NCBI GenBank assembly: GCA_023392225.1 | Contig: JAEVZM010000134.1 | Location: forward strand, 1-9,359 | Length of the DNA: 9,359 bases | Direction of reading: 5' to 3' | DNA from: Pseudomonadota bacterium | GTDB lineage: Bacteria; Pseudomonadota; Alphaproteobacteria; Rhizobiales; Kaistiaceae | Shown here: in pieces, positions 1 to 6,804 of the stretch | How the letters are laid out: the number at the start of each line of letters is the position of its first letter | How positions within the stretch are numbered: the stretch's first letter is position 1 | The notes under the pieces: generated by a model | Database searches by the model: none | What the model was told of the DNA's origin: nothing | Seen by the model: the letters and a program-made list of their open reading frames with translations, nothing else | Made by a program: the position numbers and the translations under genes

Positions 1-939
1 GTGCTCGGCGACATGGTCGCGGCGGCGGCGGCCGGGGTCGCGACCGCGGCGCTGCTCGCTGCCAAGGAATGGCTCCATGCCTGGCTCCGGGTGCTGACCT
101 GGGCCGAGCTCCGGGCGGCGCTGATCCTCCTCGCCATGACCTTCGTCGCCCTGCCGGTGCTACCCGACCGCGGCTTCGGCCCCTACGAGGCGCTGAACCC
201 CTACCAGCTCTGGGTGATGACCATCGTCATCGCCGGCGTCTCGTTCATCGGCTACGTCGCCACCAAGGCGGTGGGCGAGCGGACCGGCGCGCTGATCGCC
301 GGCACCGCCGGGGGGCTGGTCTCCTCGACCGCGGCAACCCTCGATTTCGCCCGGCGCACCCGGTCGGCGCCCGGGCTGTGGCGGCCGCACCTTGCCGGAG
401 CGCTGGCGGCCTCGACCGTGATGTTCGCCCGGGTCGTCGTCGTCGTCGCCCTGTTCGGGCCGGCGCTGCTGCCGAGGGTCGCCCCGGCGCTCTGCCTTGC
501 CGCCCTGGTCTCGGCCGGCAGCGCGCTCGCCCTCAGCATCCATGCCAGCACTGCGGCGGAGCCGGCGCGCGATGCGCCGAACGTGCAGAACCCCTTCGAC
601 CTAAGGGTCGTCCTCGGCTTCGCGGCGCTGCTCGCGGCGATCCTCGTCGTCACCCGCGTCGTCACCGAACAGATCGGCGGCGCGGGCAACGTGGTGATCG
701 CGGCGATCGCCGGCCTCGCCGACGTCGACGCCATCACGCTCTCGATGACCGGTCTCGCCGGCGGGCCGGACGCGGCGGTCGCCGCCATCGCCATCCTCGT
801 CGCCGTCGCCGTCAACTCGGCCACCAAGTCCGCCATGGCGCTCACCGTCGGTGGCGGCCGCTTCGGCCTCGGCTATGCCGGGGTCACCGCAGCCTCGCTC
901 GCTGCCGGCGCCGTCGCGGCCTGGATCGTCCAAGCCTGA
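1..939 (+). CDS. MgtC/SapB family membrane protein, C-terminal (DUF4010) part, truncated by window edge
   Basis: The reading frame is open from the first base to a TGA at 937-939 and gives 312 residues. It is very hydrophobic, with about nine or ten likely membrane segments (near residues 4-22, 38-53, 69-90, 97-112, 133-155, 160-180, 201-221, 229-247, 257-275 and 289-309). Motifs that I associate with the DUF4010 half of MgtC/SapB-like proteins are NPYQLW followed by VIAGVSFIGYVATK (66-89), GGLVSSTAATLDFARR (104-119), NPFDLR (197-202), ADVDAITLSM (240-249) and NSATKS (272-277). Full-length members carry an N-terminal MgtC domain and run to about 400 residues or more, so the front is probably outside the window. 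The GTG at position 1 and the ATG at codon 5 are therefore unlikely to be the true start. The family is membrane-bound and loosely linked to Mg2+ homeostasis or transport. The exact role is unknown. A run of five GTC codons (433-447) encodes VVVVV. Confidence 0.82.
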   Translation: MLGDMVAAAAAGVATAALLAAKEWLHAWLRVLTWAELRAALILLAMTFVALPVLPDRGFGPYEALNPYQLWVMTIVIAGVSFIGYVATKAVGERTGALIAGTAGGLVSSTAATLDFARRTRSAPGLWRPHLAGALAASTVMFARVVVVVALFGPALLPRVAPALCLAALVSAGSALALSIHASTAAEPARDAPNVQNPFDLRVVLGFAALLAAILVVTRVVTEQIGGAGNVVIAAIAGLADVDAITLSMTGLAGGPDAAVAAIAILVAVAVNSATKSAMALTVGGGRFGLGYAGVTAASLAAGAVAAWIVQA

Positions 940-964
940 GGCGGCCCGTCGCGCGCAGCGAGGC

Positions 965-980
965 TGTGATCCGCGTCACT
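965..980. promoter_or_regulatory. Candidate CRP/FNR-superfamily operator upstream of the RTX gene
   Basis: The sequence TGTGATCCGCGTCACT is an inverted repeat with TGTGA and TCACT arms around a 6-nt spacer. It matches the CRP pattern TGTGA-N6-TCACA at 9 of 10 arm positions. Its core TGATCCGCGTCA also fits the FixK/FnrL/Dnr pattern TTGAT-N4-RTCAA at all but the outermost bases. It lies 26-41 nt after the DUF4010 stop and ends 108 nt before the RTX start codon. It is followed by an A/T-rich patch (981-995), unusual in this GC-rich window. If it acted as a class II activator site, transcription would start near 1012-1016, with weak -10-like bases at 1000-1005. The palindrome is seen directly. 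The regulator and the promoter geometry are inference. Confidence 0.4.
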
Positions 981-1073
981 GTTTCGTAAAAAATTCGGCG
1001 ATAGAGGACGAACTCCGTATGACATTCGTCGCTGCGCGGTCATCGCCGTGCGTGACGGACTGTGGGCGCCCTC

Positions 1074-1081
1074 GGGAGGGG
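1074..1081 (+). promoter_or_regulatory. Ribosome binding site that fixes the RTX start
   Basis: GGGAGGGG ends 7 nt before the ATG at 1089. The frame also has an in-frame GTG at 1062, but it lacks a comparable upstream purine run, so ATG 1089 is the better start. Starting at GTG would add nine residues with no family similarity. Confidence 0.6.
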
Positions 1082-1088
1082 CAAGGCC

Positions 1089-2555
1089 ATGGCGAAGATC
1101 AAGGGCAACAAGAAGGGCAACAAGCTTGGCGGCACCAAGCACGGGGACAAGATCAAGGGCCTCGGCGGCGACGACGTGCTGAAGGGCAAGGCGGGCGACG
1201 ACAAGCTGCTCGGCGGCACCGGCAACGACCGGCTCGACGGCGGCGAGGGCAACGACATCCTCAAGGGCGGCGCCGGCGATGACCTGATGATCTCCGGTCC
1301 CGGCGGCGACCTGTTCGACGGCGGCGACGGCATCGACACGGTGAGCTTCGCCGACAATCCCTACGCCATCACGGTCGAGCTCCTGCTCCTCACGCAGACC
1401 TATGGCGGCCTCCAGGACGCCTTCCGCAGCGTCGAGAACATCGACGGCAGCGCGTTCAACGACACGATCGAGGGCGACGGCGCCGACAACCACTTTCGCG
1501 GCCTCGGCGGCAACGACGCCCTCAAGGGCGGCGACGGCAACGACATCCTCGAGGGTGGCGACGGCAACGACCAGCTCTATTCCGACAGCGGCGCCGACCA
1601 GCTCATCGGTGGCGCGGGATACGATTCGTTCGTCTACGAGAAGGCCGGCTCCGGGGCGGTGATCGACCTTGCGGCGGGCACGGGCGGCGGCTCGGCGGCG
1701 GGCGATACGTTTTCCTCGATCGAGCGGGTCTTCGGCTCGAAATACGGCGACACGATCAAGGGGGCCGGCGCGGCGGAAGCCTTCTTCGGCGAGGGTGGCA
1801 ACGACAACCTCTATGGCAACGACGGCAAGGACACGCTCTTTGGCGGCAGCGGCGAGGACAACCTCTATGGCGGCGCCAACGACGACTGGCTGGCGCCGGA
1901 GGGCGATGTCGCGGAAGCGGACCACCTCTACGGCGGCAGCGGCTTCGACTGGGCCGACTACGACGATGCGGGGGGCGGCGTCACGGTGAACCTCAGGACC
2001 GGCGTCGGCGGCGGGCGCGCCCTCGGCGACACCTATGACAGCATCGAGAACGTGCGCGGCTCGGATTACGACGACACGCTGATCGCGGGCCTGAACGGCC
2101 GGGCCGATGGCGGCTGGGGCGACGATTTCGTCTACGACAATGTCGGCACGGAGGTGCTCCGCGGCGAGCGGGGCGACGACACGCTCTCTGACAACTTCCT
2201 CGGCATCTCCGAGGACGGCCTTCGCGACATCTTCGTGCTGGAATACGGCCTCGGCTTCGATACCGTCCAGGGCTTCTCCCAGTCGAGCGGCGCCACGGGC
2301 GACCGCCTCTGGCTGCAGGAGGGGCAGTTCGCCATCGCCCACAATGCCGACGGAACGCTGGTCGCGGGCCAGATCGTCAATGCGGCGAACCCGGTCGCGT
2401 CGACGGCGCAGCAGCACCTCCTGTTCGAGACCGGCAGCCACATCCTCTACTACGACCCCGATGGCAGCGGCGCGACCCTCCCGGTCGCCATCGCCAAACT
2501 TGAGGGCGTGGCGAGTCTCCACGACTACGACTTCCTGGTGGTTCCGAACCTCTGA
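1089..2555 (+). CDS. RTX-type calcium-binding protein, probable type I secretion substrate
   Basis: The product is an acidic, Gly/Asp-rich protein of 488 residues. RTX nonapeptides (GGxGxDxLx) occur in three main tracts, near residues 6-70, 137-178 and 227-268, with scattered copies near 281-286 and 340-366. In the family these bind Ca2+ in a parallel beta-roll that folds after export. Between the tracts lie three 50-residue modules (81-130, 177-226, 285-334) sharing GxD, SVEN/SIER/SIEN and GSxxxDT. The C-terminal region (about 380-488) is non-repetitive, with DTVQGF, a YYDPDGSG motif (454-461) and a hydrophobic end DFLVVPNL, as in uncleaved C-terminal type I secretion signals. There is no N-terminal signal peptide. 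Instead residues 1-24 are lysine-rich (see findings). No protease, lipase or adhesin domain is visible, and no ABC exporter, membrane fusion protein or TolC gene is in the window. The family assignment is firm and the function is unknown. It could be a surface or exopolysaccharide-associated protein. Confidence 0.9.
   Translation: MAKIKGNKKGNKLGGTKHGDKIKGLGGDDVLKGKAGDDKLLGGTGNDRLDGGEGNDILKGGAGDDLMISGPGGDLFDGGDGIDTVSFADNPYAITVELLLLTQTYGGLQDAFRSVENIDGSAFNDTIEGDGADNHFRGLGGNDALKGGDGNDILEGGDGNDQLYSDSGADQLIGGAGYDSFVYEKAGSGAVIDLAAGTGGGSAAGDTFSSIERVFGSKYGDTIKGAGAAEAFFGEGGNDNLYGNDGKDTLFGGSGEDNLYGGANDDWLAPEGDVAEADHLYGGSGFDWADYDDAGGGVTVNLRTGVGGGRALGDTYDSIENVRGSDYDDTLIAGLNGRADGGWGDDFVYDNVGTEVLRGERGDDTLSDNFLGISEDGLRDIFVLEYGLGFDTVQGFSQSSGATGDRLWLQEGQFAIAHNADGTLVAGQIVNAANPVASTAQQHLLFETGSHILYYDPDGSGATLPVAIAKLEGVASLHDYDFLVVPNL
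1104..1298 (+). repeat. RTX nonapeptide tract A (residues 6-70)
   Basis: About seven tandem nine-residue units. The last four units, from about residue 33, follow G-G-x-G-[ND]-D-x-L closely (for example GGTGNDRLD and GGEGNDILK). The first two are degenerate, with lysine at positions usually held by Asp or small residues. Confidence 0.8.
1497..1622 (+). repeat. RTX nonapeptide tract B (residues 137-178)
   Basis: Four to five units, the clearest being GGNDALKGG, GDGNDILEG and GDGNDQLYS. At the DNA level the first two units contain a near-exact direct repeat centred on GGCGACGGCAACGAC (around 1531-1572). Confidence 0.7.
1767..1892 (+). repeat. RTX nonapeptide tract C (residues 227-268)
   Basis: Units include GEGGNDNLYGN, DGKDTLFGG and SGEDNLYGG, ending in a degenerate ANDDWLAP. 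Aromatic residues (Tyr, Phe) occupy the usual large-hydrophobic position more often than in tracts A and B. Confidence 0.65.
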
Positions 2556-2568
2556 CGGCGGGCGCGCC

Positions 2569-3045
2569 TCAGGGTGCCCAGTCGGGGGCCTCGGTGGCGA
2601 GCGCCGACGTCTCCTTGGGCGAGGAGAGGGCGATCAGCGTCTCGGTCCGCTCGATGCCCTCGACCGCCTTGACCACGGCGCCGAGGAAGGCCTCGAGCGC
2701 ACGGGTGTTCCGCACCCGGACCTTGAGGAGGTAGTTCCACGCGCCGGTGACGTGGTGGCACTCGAGCACCGCCGGCTCGGCGGCGACGCGCTCGAGAAAC
2801 CGCGCCTCGGTCGTCGGGGCGCTCCAGCCGACGAAGACGAAGGCGAGCAGGTCGAGCCCCAGCGCGTCCGGGACGACCCGGGCATGGGTGCCGGAGATGA
2901 CGCCGCGCTCGCCGAGCTTCCGGATGCGCTCGTTCACCGAGGAGACCGCAAGACCCACGGCGCGGCCGAGCTTGGCATGCGGGGTGCGGCCATCGGCCTG
3001 GAGGAGGCCGAGGAGGGTGCGATCGATGGCGTCGAGGTCGGTCAT
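2569..3045 (-). CDS. Lrp/AsnC family transcriptional regulator
   Basis: The product has 158 residues, the usual length for this family. An N-terminal winged helix-turn-helix occupies about residues 1-60, opening with LDAIDRTLLGLLQADGRTP and continuing into AVSSVNERIRKLGERGVI, the typical recognition helix and wing. A RAM/AsnC ligand-binding domain follows (about 65-142), including FVFVGW, ECHHVTGAWNYLLKVRV and a second beta-alpha unit ending in ETLIALSS. The common G-x-[YF]-D-Y turn is G-A-W-N-Y here. Such proteins form octamers that bind amino acids or related effectors and regulate nearby genes. ATG at 3045 starts directly at the HTH. A GGGGGA run lies about 6 nt upstream. The longer open frame in front of it (to 4134) is the antisense shadow of the sulfotransferase. 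It diverges from the sulfotransferase across 141 bp and converges on the RTX gene with 13 bp between stops. Its target and effector cannot be read from the sequence. Confidence 0.92.
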   Translation of the reverse strand: MTDLDAIDRTLLGLLQADGRTPHAKLGRAVGLAVSSVNERIRKLGERGVISGTHARVVPDALGLDLLAFVFVGWSAPTTEARFLERVAAEPAVLECHHVTGAWNYLLKVRVRNTRALEAFLGAVVKAVEGIERTETLIALSSPKETSALATEAPDWAP

Positions 3046-3083
3046 GGCGTCCCCCAAGGGCGTGCGCCCGGCGAGCGCTACCC

Positions 3084-3197
3084 ATGCCGTTCCGCGCGAC
3101 GGTGCGCAAGCCGGCGAAGAAAATCGCACGGCGGCCGAAGGTCTGGTATCACGGCGCCCGGCACGAGTTCGTTTGGGACGTTGCGGATGGCGCCTGA
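3084..3197 (+). CDS. Possible 37-codon small ORF in the lrp-sulfotransferase intergenic region
   Basis: An ATG at 3084 opens a frame of 37 codons ending in TGA at 3195-3197, overlapping the proposed sulfotransferase start by 11 nt. The peptide has a basic first half (RKPAKKIARRPK, residues 8-19) and an aromatic second half (VWYHGARHEFVWDVADGA, 20-37). Third positions are mostly G or C, as in real genes here, but the window is so GC-rich that this proves little. There is no good Shine-Dalgarno sequence, only GCGAGCG. It could be a leader peptide, a remnant, or chance. I do not recognise it. Confidence 0.2.
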   Translation: MPFRATVRKPAKKIARRPKVWYHGARHEFVWDVADGA

Positions 3198-4212
3198 CAA
3201 GGGCGGGAAGAGCGCGGGCGGCAAGACCGGCGGCGGCAAGCACCGGGGTGCGAGGGGCCGGGGCGGAAAGGCCGGGCCCCTGAAGGCGGAGCGGCCCGGC
3301 CCGGCGGCCGACATGCCGATGCCGGCGCTGCTTGCGAGCGAGGACGCCCGCGGCCCGGACTTCATCTGCATCGGCGCCCAGAAGGCCGGCACGCGCTGGC
3401 TGTTCGACCAGCTGGCGCTGCATCCCGACTTCTGGATGCCGCCGATCAAGGAGCTGCACTACCTCAACGCCAGCAAGCGTTTCCTCAAATTCGCCCGGCC
3501 GCTGCTCGCCAGCGCCGATCGCAACCTTACCACCACCAACCGGCGGCGGGCGAAGCGGATGGAGCGGGCGCTGGCGCCCGGCGACATCGACTGGCTGAGG
3601 GCCCGCATCTGGCTGCACAAGCAGCCGATCGACCTCGACCGCTATGCGCGGCTGTTCGCGCTGCGCGGCGAGCGTCTCTCGGGCGACATCTGCCCACCCT
3701 ACGCGATCATCCCCGACGGGGAGGCGGCGGCAGTGCGCGCCCGCTTCCCCGAGGCGCGGATCGTCTATCTGGTCCGCGACCCGGTGGAGCGGTTCTGGTC
3801 GCAGTACTGCATGATCCTCCGCCGCCATCCGGAGCCGGAGCCGGAGGCGCTGGCGACAGTGCGGGACTTCATGGCCCGCAGCACCGGCGACGCCCATTCG
3901 GCGATGGTCTCGGTGGTCCGGCGCTGGCGCCTCGGCGACGACGACGCCCGCTTCGGCCTCTATTTCTTCGACGACCTCAAGACCGGCGCGGCCGACCTCC
4001 GCCGGCGGATCGTCGGCTTCCTCGGGGGCGATCCGGACCGCGGCAGCGAGGCCATCGCGCCCGACCACAACCGCAAGGCCACCCAGGCCAAGATCGCCAT
4101 GGCGCCGGAGGTTCGTGACTACCTGGTCGAGCACTTCGCCGGCGAGATCCGCCAGGCCGCGACCGAGCTGGGCGGACCGGCGCTGGCGTGGCAGAAGAAG
4201 TACGGGTTGTAA
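3187..4212 (+). CDS. PAPS-dependent sulfotransferase family protein
   Basis: The product has 341 residues from ATG 3187. The 5'-phosphosulfate-binding loop is at residues 62-72 (IGAQKAGTRWL, with Lys66 as the conserved P-loop-like lysine). The KELHYL segment (88-93) matches the usual K-E-x-H-Y region and may hold the catalytic residue. The 3'-phosphate-binding motif is at 191-207 (RIVYLVRDPVERFWSQY, with Arg197 and Ser205). The tail has FGLYFFDDL (246-254) and a terminal WQKKYGL. The family transfers sulfate from PAPS to a hydroxyl or amino group of a glycan, lipid or small molecule, and the acceptor is not evident. Residues 1-40 are Gly/Lys/Arg-rich and outside the conserved fold, so ATG 3313 or 3319 is an alternative start. 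ATG 3187 has only a weak GGGA upstream. The frame is open further upstream only because of GC bias. The stop is TAA at 4210-4212, at the junction with the higB remnant. Confidence 0.87.
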   Translation: MAPDKGGKSAGGKTGGGKHRGARGRGGKAGPLKAERPGPAADMPMPALLASEDARGPDFICIGAQKAGTRWLFDQLALHPDFWMPPIKELHYLNASKRFLKFARPLLASADRNLTTTNRRRAKRMERALAPGDIDWLRARIWLHKQPIDLDRYARLFALRGERLSGDICPPYAIIPDGEAAAVRARFPEARIVYLVRDPVERFWSQYCMILRRHPEPEPEALATVRDFMARSTGDAHSAMVSVVRRWRLGDDDARFGLYFFDDLKTGAADLRRRIVGFLGGDPDRGSEAIAPDHNRKATQAKIAMAPEVRDYLVEHFAGEIRQAATELGGPALAWQKKYGL

Positions 4213-4285
4213 TGGTCAGTGGCGCATCTGCTTCGTTTGGAGAAACGGTCATGCCGACCATGTCGAAATCGTCGACTACCACTGA
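4211..4285 (+). pseudogene. higB: 3' remnant of a HigB-type toxin gene
   Basis: Read in the frame beginning AAT at 4211, the DNA encodes 24 residues and then TGA at 4283-4285: NGQWRICFVWRNG, HADH, then VEIVDYH. This is the characteristic C-terminal end of the HigB/RelE-like toxin family (usual pattern N-x-Q-W-R-I-C-F-x-W ... V-E-I-V-D-Y-H). Upstream of 4211 the frame runs into the sulfotransferase 3' end and no longer resembles HigB. About three quarters of a roughly 92-residue toxin is therefore missing, including the start. It overlaps the first 35 nt of higA. HigB family enzymes cleave mRNA at the ribosome. The remnant cannot be active. The match was made from memory of the family, not by search, but the run of consensus residues is long and ends exactly at a stop in the expected place ahead of higA. 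Confidence 0.8.
4239..4243 (+). promoter_or_regulatory. Ribosome binding site that supports the higA start
   Basis: GGAGA lies 7 nt before ATG 4251, inside the higB remnant. It favours ATG 4251 over ATG 4260 and over the longer frame from 4188, which starts inside the sulfotransferase. Confidence 0.5.
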
Positions 4286-4577
4286 GCTGCTGGCCAATCC
4301 CCATCCCGGCGAAATCCTCAATGAGGAGTTCGTCGTGCCGATGGGGCTCACCCAGAACGGGCTCGCCCGCGCCATCCACGTGCCGGCGCGGCGCATCAAC
4401 GAGATCGTCCTTGGACGACGCGCGATCACGGCAGACACCGACCTGCGGCTGGCGCGGTACTTCCGCGTGTCCGAGGGCTTCTTTCTCTGCCTGCAGGCAG
4501 ACTATGAGCTGATGGAGCGGCGCCGCATGATCGCCGACGAGCTGAAGACGATCACGCCGCGCGGCGTGACGGGATAG
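4251..4577 (+). CDS. higA: HigA family antitoxin, XRE-type helix-turn-helix (orphan)
   Basis: The product has 108 residues, close to the family length of about 95-110. The hallmark PHPGEILNEEFVVPMGLTQ (residues 18-36) leads into an XRE-type helix-turn-helix (about 33-60: NGLARAIHVPARRINEIVLG, then RRAITADTDLRLARYF) and a tail with SEGFFLCLQADYEL (64-77 region). In typical HigA the latter reads roughly E-F-W-L-N-L-Q, so FFLCLQ is slightly divergent. HigA proteins neutralise HigB by direct binding and repress their own promoter. Here the toxin gene immediately upstream survives only as its last 24 codons, so the protein no longer has its partner at this locus. It sits 38 nt after the sulfotransferase stop and 26 nt before pccA, in the same direction. 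It may be a decaying leftover or may have been kept as a DNA-binding regulator. Its reading frame and HTH look intact. Confidence 0.88.
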   Translation: MPTMSKSSTTTELLANPHPGEILNEEFVVPMGLTQNGLARAIHVPARRINEIVLGRRAITADTDLRLARYFRVSEGFFLCLQADYELMERRRMIADELKTITPRGVTG

Positions 4578-4603
4578 AAAGACGAGGGGGGAAGCGTCGC
4601 CAG

Positions 4604-6604
<2,001 letters not shown>

Positions 6605-6640
6605 TGCTGCGCGCGGGGCGATCCGCCTGGCGTGTCGGGG

Positions 6641-6657
6641 GCCGGCCGCCAGCCGGC
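6641..6657. terminator. Short GC hairpin downstream of pccA, weak terminator candidate
   Basis: GCCGGC (6641-6646) pairs with GCCGGC (6652-6657) around a 5-nt loop, 37 nt after the pccA stop. There is no T-run after it. In DNA this GC-rich a 6-bp stem arises often by chance. The 200-nt gap between pccA and the next gene holds no clear promoter. Confidence 0.2.
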
Positions 6658-6804
6658 GCAGCCGCCGCACGATGCCGGAAATCCCGAGGGAACAGGGCTT
6701 GTCCTTGATCCCGGTCAATGCTGCGACGCTGCATTTCCGGTGCTGTCGTGAGCCGGCGCGGTTGGGGAGCCGTGGCCGGGCATTCGGCAGGCTCGGGGTT
6801 GGGT

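Larger units (their letters stand above)
1329..2090 (+). repeat. Three dispersed 50-residue modules in the RTX protein
   Basis: Copies lie at 1329-1478, 1617-1766 and 1941-2090 (residues 81-130, 177-226, 285-334). They align without gaps over 50 residues. Shared positions include G1, D3, D30, S34-[VI]-E36 (SVEN, SIER, SIEN), G40-S41 and D45-T46. The second and third copies also share GGG at 23-25 in copy 2 and its counterpart in copy 3, plus GD at 29-30. Copy 1 is the most diverged, with a leucine run in its middle. Spacing between copies is 96 and 108 residues and is filled by nonapeptide tracts. Modules of this form are common in large RTX proteins. Confidence 0.7.

Noticed and set aside
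433..447. Five consecutive GTC codons as a possible phase-variable repeat
   Set aside because: It is a short trinucleotide run encoding valines in a membrane segment. Length changes would stay in frame, so it is not a phase switch.
873..2522. Long minus-strand open frame (549 codons) opposite the RTX gene
   Set aside because: It is the antisense shadow of a repetitive, GC-biased gene. Its translation is low-complexity Val/Ala/Glu sequence with no domain, while the plus-strand RTX reading is unmistakable.
2107..3186. Upstream extension of the sulfotransferase frame through the lrp gene and into the RTX gene
   Set aside because: The extension translates to Ser/Arg/Thr-rich shadow sequence and overlaps two well-supported genes. 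The conserved fold begins near codon 58 of the ATG 3187 reading.
3046..3186. Search for the missing 5' part of higB upstream of the sulfotransferase, which would imply insertion into higB
   Set aside because: None of the three plus-strand frames here resembles the HigB N-terminus, so simple insertion of the sulfotransferase gene into higB is not supported.
6718..6804. Longer start for the GGDEF-EAL protein at ATG 6718
   Set aside because: The added 29 residues are not PAS-like and no ribosome binding site precedes 6718. ATG 6805 starts just ahead of the first PAS domain. It remains a possible alternative.
6605..6804. Possible c-di-GMP riboswitch in the leader of the GGDEF-EAL gene
   Set aside because: I looked for the conserved GEMM core and found none. 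The leader shows only short GC stems.
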